Shown here piece by piece: positions 32,788 to 41,867 of a stretch of 64,000 bases of DNA (position 1 is its first letter; each line of letters opens with the position of its first letter). A model generated the notes under the pieces. The model had not been told where the DNA came from, did not search any database, and saw nothing but the letters and a program-made list of their open reading frames with translations. Made by a program: the position numbers and the translations under genes. The stretch lies in assembly GCA_900759565.1 (NCBI GenBank), contig CAAEVV010000049.1, positions 1 to 64,000 of the forward strand, written 5' to 3'. Source of the DNA: an uncultured Collinsella sp. Lineage in GTDB: Bacteria > Actinomycetota > Coriobacteriia > Coriobacteriales > Coriobacteriaceae.

Positions 32788-33969
32788 ATGCTATTTGTAA
32801 ATCGACTGGTACATACGCTTGTTCCCGGCAGCGAAAGCGAGCCGGTCGATGCCTCCTGCCGCACCAACGCGGGTTTTGCCGCAAGCCTCATCTGCATCGG
32901 CCTCAACATCACACTGTGCCTGGCCAAGGGAATAGCCGGTCTGCTCGCAGGCTCCGTCTCGCTTATCGCCGATGCCTTCAACAACCTTTCCGACGCCTCG
33001 AGCAACATCGTGAGCCTGCTCGGATTCCGCCTTGCCAGCCGCCCGGCCGACGAGGGGCACCCTTATGGTCACGGCCGCTACGAGTACCTCGCCGGCTTGT
33101 TTGTCGCCGTTCTCGTTTGCGCCGTCGGCATCAACCTGATCCTGGAGTCGGTCACCAAGATCATCAAGCCCTCCCCCACCGCGTATTCGGCGCTCTCCAT
33201 GGCAGCCCTTGTCCTGTCCATGCTCGTCAAGTTTTGGATGGCGGCGTTCAACCGCACGCTGGGCAACCGCATCGATTCCGAGACGCTTATCGCCACGGCG
33301 CAGGATTCCAAAAACGACGTCATTACCTCGGCCTCGGTCCTGGCCGCAGCGCTTATTTCGCAAACGACCGGCTTTGACCTCGATGGCTGGGCGGGCCTGG
33401 GCGTGGGCATCTTCATCTGCATCAGCGGCATGGGCCTGGTGCGCGACGCCATCAGCCCGCTGTTGGGGCAAGCGCCCGACCCCAAGCTCGTCCAGGCAAT
33501 CCGCGACAAGATCATGTCGTATCCGCAGGTCCTAGGCACGCACGACCTGATGGTGCACGACTACGGCCCCGGTCGGCAATTTGCCAGCGCACACGTGGAA
33601 ATGCCCGGCGAGGGCGATGCGTTTGAACATCACGAGATCCTGGACACCATCGAACACGACATCAAGCATCAGATGGGCATCGACATCACGCTACACTGCG
33701 ACCCCATCGCCACCACCGGCGACGACCTGCGTGGCTGGGTCAAGCGCGGCATAGCGCAAATCGACCCCACGCTCTCCATCCACGACCTGCACGAGCACGA
33801 CGGGTTCGTTTCGTTTGACCTGGTGCGTCCCGACGGCTTTGACATATCCGACGAGGAGCTGCTGGAGCTCGTCACGCGCATCGTGCACGAGCGCCGGCCC
33901 GATGTCTCGTGCGTCGTCACATTTGACTCCGGCTTTAGCTCGCCCGACCGGCCGGCCGAGCAGCTGTGA
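32788..33969 (+). CDS. Cation diffusion facilitator, predicted Mn(II) efflux
   Basis: A 393-residue CDF-family metal/proton antiporter with six membrane helices and a cytoplasmic C-terminal domain, longer than usual (about 180 residues, from about residue 215). The metal site reads Asn-x-x-x-Asp in helix 2 (NNLSD) and Asp-x-x-x-Asp in helix 5 (DSKND). This ND-DD set is found in manganese-type CDFs such as MntE, where zinc transporters have His. HPYGHGRYEY follows helix 2 as expected. The ATG at 32788 follows TAAGGA; the frame stays open further upstream but that part is out of family length. It probably exports excess manganese. A shared terminator follows. Confidence 0.88.
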   Translation: MLFVNRLVHTLVPGSESEPVDASCRTNAGFAASLICIGLNITLCLAKGIAGLLAGSVSLIADAFNNLSDASSNIVSLLGFRLASRPADEGHPYGHGRYEYLAGLFVAVLVCAVGINLILESVTKIIKPSPTAYSALSMAALVLSMLVKFWMAAFNRTLGNRIDSETLIATAQDSKNDVITSASVLAAALISQTTGFDLDGWAGLGVGIFICISGMGLVRDAISPLLGQAPDPKLVQAIRDKIMSYPQVLGTHDLMVHDYGPGRQFASAHVEMPGEGDAFEHHEILDTIEHDIKHQMGIDITLHCDPIATTGDDLRGWVKRGIAQIDPTLSIHDLHEHDGFVSFDLVRPDGFDISDEELLELVTRIVHERRPDVSCVVTFDSGFSSPDRPAEQL

Positions 33970-33977
33970 TCGACAGT

Positions 33978-34048
33978 AAAACGGGACGCAGGACCGCCGA
34001 CCAACGCGCCTACGCGCCCGGTCACGCGATCCTGCGCCCCGTTTTTGT
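33978..34048. terminator. Terminator between convergent genes
   Basis: AAAACGGGACGCAGGA (from 33978) pairs with TCCTGCGCCCCGTTTT (to about 34045) across a 40-base loop that has its own GCGCGTAGGCGCG-type stem. A run of T lies on the plus side and AAAA on the other, so it may serve both strands. Confidence 0.7.
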
Positions 34049-34079
34049 TTGAGCTGCTAAGGCTCTGGCCGCTCGGCCG

Positions 34080-35036
34080 CTAGTTCCCCTGCGCGCCCGA
34101 AATGCCGTTTTGCAGGGCATCCCAGGCGTTCGTTGCCATATCGCCCAGGTTCTGTGCGGTATCGCCGAGGTTCTGAGCCGTGCCGCCCAGCTCTTGGACC
34201 TTATCCCCCAGCTCCTGCGCCTTGTTGCTCAGGTCCTCCAGCGTGTTGGAGCTCGAGCTGTCCGCGCCGCCCTGGTCGCCGGACGCATTACCCGACGAGC
34301 TGCCCTTGCGCGTGAGCTGAATCTCGAGGTTACCGTTGTCGTTATAGTAGGCAGACGTCACGACCCAATTGGCATCGACAACGGGCGTCGAGCCGTCGTC
34401 GGTCAGAATCACGGCATTCGAAAGATCGGCCCCGCGCGACTTGAGGAGCTTCTTGGCGTTGGACCAGTACTGACCCGGGATATCGCTCAGGTCGACAGTG
34501 CCGGACTGGGTAGTCTCGGTCTGCTCGGCTGTGGTATCAGTCGTGGCGCCCCGCTTGTTGAGCATGCCAGACACGATGGCGAACACAACCGACAGGGCAA
34601 AGAAGACCGCCAGCACGATGAGGATCTTCTTGATTACGCCCGACGAACGCGAAGGCTTCTTCTCCTCGTCCTCGCCATACTGGGGGATGGACTTGGGATA
34701 CTCACGATACGGCTCGCGCGCATATCGGTCGCGCGACTCGTAGCGCGGCTGTGCCGTGCGCGGCATATATGTCGTCTGCTGAGGTTGCGGAATGGGATTC
34801 TGCAGCAGGTCATCATAAGGGTCTGCCGCCGCGTTGCCGTAGGGGCTCTGCGACGAGGCGCCATACGGGTCCTGCGCTGCGTTTCCGTAATTCACAACGC
34901 GCGTGGGATCGGCCGACGCCTGCGTCGTATCGGGGGCAGCGTAGCCGGGATTCGGCACGACGCGGGTCTCATCGGCGCCATTGCCCGTCCGCGGGGAGCC
35001 GTAGCCACCCATTACGGTCGTCTTATCCTGGTCCAT
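34080..35036 (-). CDS. Single-pass membrane protein with Tyr/Pro-rich cytoplasmic head
   Basis: A 318-residue protein. The N-terminal 125 residues are hydrophilic, rich in Pro, Tyr, Gln and Asp with repeated DPYG/SPYGNAA strings. A membrane helix lies at about 134-158. The outer part has a small folded segment (about 180-245, DIPGQYWSNAKKLLKSRGADLSNAVI) and a C-terminal heptad-like region made of AQ(E/N)LGD repeats. No family is recognised; the plan resembles actinobacterial sensors or cell-envelope assembly factors. Start ATG at 35036 with AAAGGAA upstream. Confidence 0.72.
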   Translation of the reverse strand: MDQDKTTVMGGYGSPRTGNGADETRVVPNPGYAAPDTTQASADPTRVVNYGNAAQDPYGASSQSPYGNAAADPYDDLLQNPIPQPQQTTYMPRTAQPRYESRDRYAREPYREYPKSIPQYGEDEEKKPSRSSGVIKKILIVLAVFFALSVVFAIVSGMLNKRGATTDTTAEQTETTQSGTVDLSDIPGQYWSNAKKLLKSRGADLSNAVILTDDGSTPVVDANWVVTSAYYNDNGNLEIQLTRKGSSSGNASGDQGGADSSSSNTLEDLSNKAQELGDKVQELGGTAQNLGDTAQNLGDMATNAWDALQNGISGAQGN

Positions 35037-35173
35037 GCAACGATTCCTTTCCGTCGCCTGTAAGCATCAAGTTATCCATGCATTCTACCCGCGCAAAAGT
35101 CTATGATGGGCAAAGCCCGTCGGTATCTACAAGACATGCGCGGCCGACGGCCACAATCGAATCGAGGAACTTC

Positions 35174-35410
35174 ATGACAAAAAGCAAGCTCATCAAAGAC
35201 ACGACGCGCGCCGAGCGTGAGGAGATCATTAAGCTAGCGCTCGCTGGCTGCGGCAACGGCAGTTGCGACAACTGCGGAAGCTGCAGCTTGGGAGCCGGCG
35301 ATCCATATGGCACCTACCAACCCTACATTGACGGCGAGATGGAAATCGCCGATATCAACATGATGGTCGCCGAGCGCAACGCCAAACTCTTCGGCCTCCA
35401 GCGCGGCTAA
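35174..35410 (+). CDS. Small cysteine-rich protein, unknown function
   Basis: A 78-residue protein. A charged helix (residues 1-24) is followed by a cysteine cluster GCGNGSCDNCGSCSLG with spacing Cys-x4-Cys-x2-Cys-x2-Cys, then YGTYQPYIDGEMEIADINMM and a short helix. The cluster could bind zinc or an iron-sulfur centre. GAGGAAC lies before the ATG at 35174. It stands alone between oppositely directed genes. The tight spacing and conserved look argue for a real gene, but no function can be given. Confidence 0.65.
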   Translation: MTKSKLIKDTTRAEREEIIKLALAGCGNGSCDNCGSCSLGAGDPYGTYQPYIDGEMEIADINMMVAERNAKLFGLQRG

Positions 35411-35411
35411 C

Positions 35412-35469
35412 GATCCCTTGGGGACGGAGGAAAAAGTCCCCGGCGACACTGCGTTTTGCGTCACCGGGA
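35412..35469 (-). terminator. Terminator fused to a CCTTGGGGACGGAGG repeat
   Basis: CCCGGCGAC and GTCACCGGG (35439-35468) form a stem; on the minus strand TTTTT follows and then the repeat TCCTCCGTCCCCAAGG (35412-35433 region). It ends the gene at 35500-37518. The repeat recurs at 37629-37650 and twice at 60954-61041. Confidence 0.78.
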
Positions 35470-35499
35470 ACTGTTCAGATTACTCCCTGCCGCTTTGCT

Positions 35500-37518
35500 C
35501 TACTCGTTGGGCACGTACGTGGCCTTGGCTCGCTCGGGCGTTACATCCTGGCCGCAGGAATAGCTCGAGTCGAAGGCGTGCGCAACCAAGTCGTGCGTAT
35601 CCCATGCCATGCAGTCAAACTCGCCGGTATCGAGGACGATGATGTAGCCCTTGCCGTCGTAGTAGAAATGGTCCTCGGTGTAGTTATCGTCATCGTCGAT
35701 GTTGTCTTCGGACACAGAGTCCATATCCGGCTTTGCCGTCTTAATTGCCTGCTTGGCCTCACTCTTGAGGGTATCAAACGAAAGCCCGTGCTGCGCAAGC
35801 GAGTCCTCGAGCGAAACCTGCTCACCCGTCTTGAGGTTGTAGTACGCCGACCTCGTCATCCGTTCCGATCGATACGGAGGTTGATAGCTGTCGGTAAACG
35901 TGCGCACACAGGCAATATCGCCATCAATCGAGACGATCTCGGCGGTATACATCATGGTCACGCGGCTGTCCTCGTCATCCATCGAGGCCTGCTTGCTCGC
36001 ATCGAGCGTATCCGCAACGAGCTGGACCATATCCTTGTTAAACTTGGCGACACCAACGCCCTGGCCCTTCACCTGGGGATAGGTCCACGTTGCCGTGATC
36101 TGGCACGTGTCATCGGGGGACGGATTCAGCGGGCCCTCGCCAACTGCAGCCGTAAAGTCAACATCCTGCGTGGCAGAAACGGCCTCGTAGCCCACCTGCG
36201 CACTGCCATCGTCCTTCGACTTCAGCTGCTCCAGCGTCGTGGCCACCGTTGCGATAGTTTCGTTTATCGAGTCCTTATCGGAAAATAACACGCCATAAAC
36301 GCCAGAAAAGCCAGAGTTGAATTCCCTCAGAGGAATAAGGTCTGTCATTGCCTTGAATGATTGACCATCATACCCGATGAATTTAACTTGGTATTCATGG
36401 GCAGAAGGGCCACTTTCGCCAGAGACGTCGCTTTGTTTAATTTCCTTCCCATGGTCAAACCACTGCGTAAATCCAATATTACCCGCATATTCAGTAGCAC
36501 CCAAAGTCACGCACGCTTCCTGAGTGCCCACGATCGCCTCTGGCGTGTAGACCTTCTCAATCTTGCCATTCTTATACGCCCAGACTTCAAGATGCGCAGC
36601 GGCCGCGTTATCCACACGGTCCACCGGTTCATCGGAATACTCAATCAGTAGCTCATCTTGGCCGTCGCCATCAAAGTCAACAAGTTTTGCGTAAGCAACA
36701 CCCTGGGCTCCATACGTATATTCATCGAATTCGACAGCTTCGCCCTCGCCGTACTTCTTCTGGTACTCGAGGATCTTGTCGGTGAACAGTTCATTTGCCG
36801 TCTTGACCGCTGCCTTGGCAGACGCCTTGGCCTCCTTCTTGGACTGCGTGAGCTCGACGTTCTTGGGGGCGTCCGAACCTTCCTTGGTATAGTCGACCTT
36901 CATGGTGGTCGTGCTCTTCTTTTTGCCCTTGCCCGAGGTGATGGTCATCTGGTACTTCTGGTCGGGCAGCTCGCCAAAGTCCTCCATGGCAAAGCCGTCC
37001 TCGCCATCAACCTTGATGGTGTAGCTCTTGCCCTTGCCATTCGCGGGCGCCAGCTCGACGGTATAGCTCTTGAGCTTTTTACCCTTGCTGTTCTTGGGCA
37101 GCACTTTAGTCTCGCACGCGCAGACAACATAGCCCTTGCCGCCCGAAGTCACCTCGGACGATGCCCCGATACGCGGTACGACGACAATTGCCGCCACAAT
37201 GGCGACAACGGCAACACCGCCGATAACGGCAGCGACGATACGGCCCTTGTGCTTGGGTTTCTTGGGCTGCGGCGTCGGAACGAACGGTTGAGCGGCCTCG
37301 GCAGGCTCGGCCACAGGCTCCTCATAACGAGGCTGTGCCGCCATATGAACCGGGGTGCCCTGAGGAGTTTGCTGTCCCACAGGAGCGGACGCCGGCGCGT
37401 CCCCCACTGGAAACGCCACGGGCTCCGCTTGATCCTCGGCGCCACCCACGCGAGCCCCGCAGCTCGTGCAAAACGTGGAGCCGTCGGGTATTTGAGCTCC
37501 ACACTTGGTGCAATACAT
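35500..37518 (-). CDS. Zinc-ribbon membrane protein with DUF3298/RsiV-like domain
   Basis: A 672-residue protein. It has an N-terminal zinc ribbon (MYCTKCGAQ, FCTSCGARV: Cys3, 6, 17, 20), a Pro/Ala/Glu-rich stretch, and one membrane helix at about 95-118. An extracytoplasmic part follows, with a beta-sandwich-like domain (about 130-235), a helical linker, and a segment with the calcium-loop-like DFDGDGQDELLIEY (near 285). The last domain (about 500-672) resembles the DUF3298/RsiV-PdaC fold. The ATG at 37518 follows GGGAG. The zinc ribbon is nearly the same as that of the protein at 21492-22331, so they share a family plan. The function is unknown; envelope sensing or glycan binding is plausible. 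Confidence 0.75.
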   Translation of the reverse strand: MYCTKCGAQIPDGSTFCTSCGARVGGAEDQAEPVAFPVGDAPASAPVGQQTPQGTPVHMAAQPRYEEPVAEPAEAAQPFVPTPQPKKPKHKGRIVAAVIGGVAVVAIVAAIVVVPRIGASSEVTSGGKGYVVCACETKVLPKNSKGKKLKSYTVELAPANGKGKSYTIKVDGEDGFAMEDFGELPDQKYQMTITSGKGKKKSTTTMKVDYTKEGSDAPKNVELTQSKKEAKASAKAAVKTANELFTDKILEYQKKYGEGEAVEFDEYTYGAQGVAYAKLVDFDGDGQDELLIEYSDEPVDRVDNAAAAHLEVWAYKNGKIEKVYTPEAIVGTQEACVTLGATEYAGNIGFTQWFDHGKEIKQSDVSGESGPSAHEYQVKFIGYDGQSFKAMTDLIPLREFNSGFSGVYGVLFSDKDSINETIATVATTLEQLKSKDDGSAQVGYEAVSATQDVDFTAAVGEGPLNPSPDDTCQITATWTYPQVKGQGVGVAKFNKDMVQLVADTLDASKQASMDDEDSRVTMMYTAEIVSIDGDIACVRTFTDSYQPPYRSERMTRSAYYNLKTGEQVSLEDSLAQHGLSFDTLKSEAKQAIKTAKPDMDSVSEDNIDDDDNYTEDHFYYDGKGYIIVLDTGEFDCMAWDTHDLVAHAFDSSYSCGQDVTPERAKATYVPNE

Positions 37519-37628
37519 CACATCTCCCGTCTCTCGCCGCAGCCGCAATGCGCCCGCGCAGTTCTTCCAACTACACCGTACGGGAAAAATCGTGATTCTT
37601 GTTGCGCAACATTGCCGCCGCAAAAAAT

Positions 37629-37688
37629 GATCCCTTGGGGACGGAGGAAAAAGCCCCGCCGAGCCATGGGGCGCGGCGGGGCGGGCAA
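37629..37688 (-). terminator. Terminator of fhs fused to a CCTTGGGGACGGAGG repeat
   Basis: CCCCGCCG (about 37653-37660) pairs with CGGCGGGG (about 37674-37681); on the minus strand the stem is followed by CTTTTT and then TCCTCCGTCCCCAAGG. The same stem, T-run and repeat order is seen at 35412-35469. Confidence 0.78.
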
Positions 37689-37707
37689 GCGACTATGAGC
37701 AGCAGGC

Positions 37708-39375
37708 TTAGAACAGGCCGGTGATGTTGCCGTCGTTGTCGACGTCGATGTTCTCGGCCGCGGGAACCTTGGGCAGGCCAGGCATGGTCAGAACGCTGCC
37801 GGTCAGCGCAACCACAAAGTGAGCACCGGCGGAAACCTTGAGCTCGCGCACGGTGATGCGGAAGCCCTCGGGAGCGCCCAGCGCCTTGGCGTTGTCGCTA
37901 AAGCTGTACTGCGTCTTGGCCACGCACACCGGCAGGTTGCCAAAGCCGTTCTCACGCAGCTCGGCGATCTGGCGCTTGGCAGCCGGCGTAAAGTCAACGC
38001 CGTCGGCGCGGTAGACCTTGGTGGCAACGGCCTCGAGGGCGTCGGCCACATCGGCACCGTCCTCGTAGGCAAACTTGAGCTCGCTCGGCTGCTCGATCAG
38101 GCGCATGACCTCATCGGCCAGGTCGAGCGCGCCCTCGCCGCCCTTAGCCCAAACCTCGGACAGCTTAACGTTGACACCGAACTTCTGACACTCGGACTCG
38201 ATGAGCTCGAGTTCGGCCTCGGTATCCGTCGGGAAGCGGTTGATGGCGACCACGCAGGGCAGACCGTAGACGTTCTGGATGTTGTCGACGTGACGCAGCA
38301 GGTTGGGCATACCGGCCTTGAGGGCCTCGAGGTTCTCCTCGTTGAGGTCGGCCTTGGCAACACCGCCGTTGTACTTAAGCGCGCGGGCAGTGGCGACGAC
38401 CACGACAGCGCTGGGGCGAACGCCCGTCATGCGGCACTTGATGTCGAGGAACTTCTCGGCACCCAGGTCGGCGCCGAAACCGGCCTCGGTAATCGCGACG
38501 TCGCCAAAACGCATGGCCATACGCGTGGCCATGATGGAGTTACAGCCGTGAGCGATATTGGCGAAGGGACCGCCGTGGACAAACGCAGGCGTGCCCTCGA
38601 GTGTCTGAACCAGGTTGGGTTTAAGCGCGTCCTTGAGCAGGGCCGCCATGGCACCCTGGGCCTTAAGGTCACGGGCGCGGACGGGCTCGCCGGCAAAGCT
38701 GTAGCCAACAACAATCTCGCCCAGGCGCTCCTTGAGGTCATTGATGCTCGTAGACAGGCACAGGATTGCCATGACCTCGGAGGCAACAGTGATGTCAAAG
38801 CCATCCTCGCGCGGCACTCCCTGGGCCTTGCCGCCAATGCCGTCGATAACATGGCGCAGCTGACGGTCGTTCATATCGACAACGCGCTTCCAGGTGATGC
38901 GCTTAACATCGATACCGAGCTGGTTGCCCTGCTGAATATGGTTGTCGAGCATGGCAGCCAGCAGGTTGTTGGCGGCACCAATAGCATGGAAGTCACCGGT
39001 AAAGTGCAGGTTGATGTCCTCCATGGGGATGACCTGCGCCCAGCCGCCGCCGGCGGCGCCGCCCTTGACGCCAAAGACGGGGCCGAGCGAAGGCTCGCGC
39101 AGGGCCACAGCGCTCTTGACGCCGCGACGGCGCAGGCCATCGGCCAGGCCGATGGTCGTCGTGGTCTTGCCCTCGCCCGCAGGCGTGGGGTTGATGGCGG
39201 TCACGAGGACGAGCTTGGCCTGGTGGTCGGTCGGTTCGTTGAGCAGGGAATAGTCGACCTTTGCCTTGTCGAAGCCGTACGGAATCAGATGCTTAACGTC
39301 GACGCCGGCGTTCTTGGCCACCTCGGTAATAGGCAGCGGCGTAACAGAACGTGCGATTTCGATGTCAGTAGGCAT
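37708..39375 (-). CDS. fhs: Formate-tetrahydrofolate ligase
   Basis: A 555-residue enzyme that joins formate to tetrahydrofolate with ATP, giving 10-formyl-THF. Family length and motifs are normal: P-loop [18 protein letters not shown] near residues 64-81, [19 protein letters not shown] near 97-115, and [16 protein letters not shown] near 270. The ATG at 39375 follows AAAGGA. With FchA and FolD (17783-19278) it would carry C1 units between formate and methylene-THF, serving purines and thymidylate or, in fermentation, formate exchange. Its own terminator follows, so it is a single-gene unit. Confidence 0.97.
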   Translation of the reverse strand: MPTDIEIARSVTPLPITEVAKNAGVDVKHLIPYGFDKAKVDYSLLNEPTDHQAKLVLVTAINPTPAGEGKTTTTIGLADGLRRRGVKSAVALREPSLGPVFGVKGGAAGGGWAQVIPMEDINLHFTGDFHAIGAANNLLAAMLDNHIQQGNQLGIDVKRITWKRVVDMNDRQLRHVIDGIGGKAQGVPREDGFDITVASEVMAILCLSTSINDLKERLGEIVVGYSFAGEPVRARDLKAQGAMAALLKDALKPNLVQTLEGTPAFVHGGPFANIAHGCNSIMATRMAMRFGDVAITEAGFGADLGAEKFLDIKCRMTGVRPSAVVVVATARALKYNGGVAKADLNEENLEALKAGMPNLLRHVDNIQNVYGLPCVVAINRFPTDTEAELELIESECQKFGVNVKLSEVWAKGGEGALDLADEVMRLIEQPSELKFAYEDGADVADALEAVATKVYRADGVDFTPAAKRQIAELRENGFGNLPVCVAKTQYSFSDNAKALGAPEGFRITVRELKVSAGAHFVVALTGSVLTMPGLPKVPAAENIDVDNDGNITGLF

Positions 39376-39521
39376 GGGCGGTCCTTTCGTTACCGGATGA
39401 GAAAAAGACCAATCCAGCATAGCACGCGCGCGCAATGGTAAAACGCCCGCAACCGACGAACGGCGATATGTTTACCCGATACCCAGCGATAGCCTACAGA
39501 TGCGCTAAAACAAGCCCATTC

Positions 39522-40589
39522 CTAAACGGTCGGTTCAATACCCAAATGCTCGAATGTGCGAAGCGTTGCCTGGCGGCCCTGCGGTGTGCGAATCATCAAT
39601 CCGCACTGCAGCAGATAGGGCTCGTAGACATCCTCGAGCGTTCCCGGGTCCTCGCCCACCGCACTGGCAAGCGTGGTCAAGCCAACGGCACGGCCGGAGA
39701 ACGTCTTGGCAAGTGTCTCCAAGATGCGAATGTCCATCCAGTCCAGGCCGAGCTCGTCGATCTCGAAGAACTCGAGCGCCTGACGGCAAATATCAAGCTC
39801 AATAGGACCGTTGCCGCGCACCTGCGCATAGTCGCGCACGCGTTTGAGCAGACGGTTGGCGAGGCGCGGCGTACCGCGCGAACGCGAGCCGATCTCGAGC
39901 GCGCTGGGATGGTCGATCGTCACGCCCAGGATGGTTGCCGAGCGTGTCACGATCTGGGCGAGTTCCTCGACGGTGTAGTAATCCAAGCGATACGAGATGC
40001 CAAAGCGATCGCGCAGCGGGCCCGTAAGCATGCCCGAACGGGTCGTGGCCGCCACCAGCGTAAACTTGGGGATATCCAGGCGAATCGAACGTGCCGCCGG
40101 GCCCTTGCCGATCACGATATCGAGGGCAAAGTCCTCCATGGCGGGATACAGGACTTCTTCGACCGAACGGTTCAGACGGTGAATCTCGTCGATAAACAGC
40201 ACGTCGCCCGGCTGCAGGTTAGTCAGGATGGCCGCCAGGTCACCGGTGCGCGCGATGGCCGGACCGCTCGTCGTCTTGATCTGAGCGCCCAGCTCGTTGG
40301 CGATAACCGTAGCCAGCGTGGTCTTGCCCAAACCCGGAGGGCCCGAGAAGATCACGTGGTCGAGCGTCTCGCCACGGCTCTGCGCTGCTTCGATGAGCAC
40401 GCGAAGGCTCTGCTTGATGTGCTCCTGGCCGCAGTAATCGTCCAAGCGCTGGGGGCGCAAAGTGCGGTCGACATCGAGGTCCTCGGCCGTCAGCTCCGAG
40501 CCCACCATGCGCTCGCCGTGCGCCATGGATGCCGCCGGCGAGGTGCCGGGCGTCGCCCACAGGTCCTGAGAGTCATCGGCTTCCCACAT
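39522..40589 (-). CDS. ruvB: Holliday junction branch migration ATPase RuvB
   Basis: A 355-residue AAA+ motor that drives branch migration with RuvA. Visible: Walker [12 protein letters not shown] near residue 83, Walker [10 protein letters not shown] near 131, sensor 1 AATTR, RDRFG arginine finger region near 195 and the C-terminal winged helix. The ATG at 40589 overlaps the ruvA stop codon as TGATG, so translation is coupled; a GTG three bases upstream is also in frame. It is the last gene of ruvCAB. Confidence 0.97.
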   Translation of the reverse strand: MWEADDSQDLWATPGTSPAASMAHGERMVGSELTAEDLDVDRTLRPQRLDDYCGQEHIKQSLRVLIEAAQSRGETLDHVIFSGPPGLGKTTLATVIANELGAQIKTTSGPAIARTGDLAAILTNLQPGDVLFIDEIHRLNRSVEEVLYPAMEDFALDIVIGKGPAARSIRLDIPKFTLVAATTRSGMLTGPLRDRFGISYRLDYYTVEELAQIVTRSATILGVTIDHPSALEIGSRSRGTPRLANRLLKRVRDYAQVRGNGPIELDICRQALEFFEIDELGLDWMDIRILETLAKTFSGRAVGLTTLASAVGEDPGTLEDVYEPYLLQCGLMIRTPQGRQATLRTFEHLGIEPTV

Positions 40590-41209
40590 CACGCATCCAT
40601 TCCGAGTCGCTTAAGCGCCGCGCCGAGCAGATCCTCGACACGCATATTCTGCCCATCATACCCGCTCAGGGCAACATCGGTCTCCTGCGGGCTAAAGCCC
40701 ATGGAAAGGAGCGCCGCACGAGCGTCATCGATCGCCGAAGGGGCAGCAGCGGGCACGGGCATCGCAACCTGGCCGGGAATCACGTCGACCGGCACAAAGC
40801 CCTTGTCCTTGGCAAAGGTGCTCTTGAGCTCCAAGATGAGGCGCTGGGCGGTCTTTTTGCCCACACCGGGAACCTTGGCCATGCCCTTGTCATCCTCGGC
40901 CATCACCAGGGAATACAGCTGACCCACGGTATAGGTGGAGAGCACGGCGAGCGCCAGGCGCGGACCGACACCTGAGACGGACACGAGCCGATCGAACATC
41001 GTGCGCTCGTCCTTGGAGGCAAAACCAAAGAGCGTCATGGCGTCCTCACGCACCTGCATGCGCGTGTAGAGGCGAACCTCGCCGCCGGGTGTAGGCAGCG
41101 TGGCGGCAGTGCTGCCCGAAATACCGAGCTCAAAGCCCACACCCGACACATCGACGACGGCCGAGCTCATCGTGGCCTCGACAAGCGTTCCATGGAGCTG
41201 GGAAATCAT
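40589..41209 (-). CDS. ruvA: Holliday junction DNA-binding protein RuvA
   Basis: A 206-residue protein that binds four-way junctions as a tetramer and loads RuvB. It starts [11 protein letters not shown]. The two helix-hairpin-helix motifs are seen ([15 protein letters not shown] near 76-90 and [16 protein letters not shown] near 111-126), as well as the RuvB-binding C-terminal domain ([19 protein letters not shown]). The start ATG overlaps the ruvC stop as TGATG. Confidence 0.96.
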   Translation of the reverse strand: MISQLHGTLVEATMSSAVVDVSGVGFELGISGSTAATLPTPGGEVRLYTRMQVREDAMTLFGFASKDERTMFDRLVSVSGVGPRLALAVLSTYTVGQLYSLVMAEDDKGMAKVPGVGKKTAQRLILELKSTFAKDKGFVPVDVIPGQVAMPVPAAAPSAIDDARAALLSMGFSPQETDVALSGYDGQNMRVEDLLGAALKRLGMDA

Positions 41210-41730
41210 CAGTATCCGGTTCCTCTCTGTTGATAGAACTCGCCACCGGTAAGCGCTCGGGTGCGGCTGAGGTTTACGTGGCAGATGGCGCAAGCCAGGG
41301 CATCGGCGGCGTGGTCGGGATGCGGGTCGTGATCGAGCTGTGTGAGCGTGCGTACCATGTAGGCGACCTGCCGCTTGTCCGCGGCGCCGGTGCCCACCAC
41401 AGCCTGTTTGATCTGCATGGGCGTGTATTCGCCAATCTCGAGCGCGCATTCCGAAAGCGCCACGAGTGCAGCACCGCGGGCATGCGCCGTTGGGATGGCC
41501 GAGCGAACGTTGGCGCCAAAGTAAATGCTCTCGATAGCAGCAGTATCGGGTCGATAACGCTCCACGACACCCTTGAGGTCGCGGGCGATATGCGACAGGC
41601 GCACCGCGAGCGGACTGCCCGCGCTGGTCTCGATACAACCGTAGGCACGACAGCGAACCTCTCCGCGCCGCTCCTCAATAATCCCCCAACCCGTATGGGC
41701 CAAACCGGGGTCGATACCCAAAATGACCAA
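41209..41730 (-). CDS. ruvC: Holliday junction resolvase RuvC
   Basis: A 173-residue endonuclease that resolves four-way junctions. The catalytic acidic residues are in place: ILGIDPGLAHTGWG (Asp near residue 6), AIESIYFG (Glu near 67), and DHAADALACAI (last two Asp near 137-140). The TTG at 41730 is chosen because GGGGAGG lies five bases upstream and it gives the standard N-terminus. It is first in the ruvCAB operon, and a LexA-type box stands 56 bases upstream. Confidence 0.95.
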   Translation of the reverse strand: MVILGIDPGLAHTGWGIIEERRGEVRCRAYGCIETSAGSPLAVRLSHIARDLKGVVERYRPDTAAIESIYFGANVRSAIPTAHARGAALVALSECALEIGEYTPMQIKQAVVGTGAADKRQVAYMVRTLTQLDHDPHPDHAADALACAICHVNLSRTRALTGGEFYQQRGTGY

Positions 41731-41785
41731 GCCAACCTCCCCTCGCCACAAGCACGGCGCAAGGCAAGGCCCCGCGCACTATTCA

Positions 41786-41799
41786 CGAACGTCTGTTCT
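41786..41799. promoter_or_regulatory. LexA (SOS) box upstream of ruvCAB
   Basis: CGAACGTCTGTTCT fits the Gram-positive/actinobacterial LexA consensus CGAACnnnnGTTCG in all but the last base. Its place just upstream of a recombination-repair operon makes SOS control of ruvCAB very likely. Confidence 0.8.
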
Positions 41800-41867
41800 A
41801 GAATAACACAACGAGGCCAAGAAGCTTAGTTGAAGTATCGGGGTTGGGAGCGAATCCCATCCCCAGT

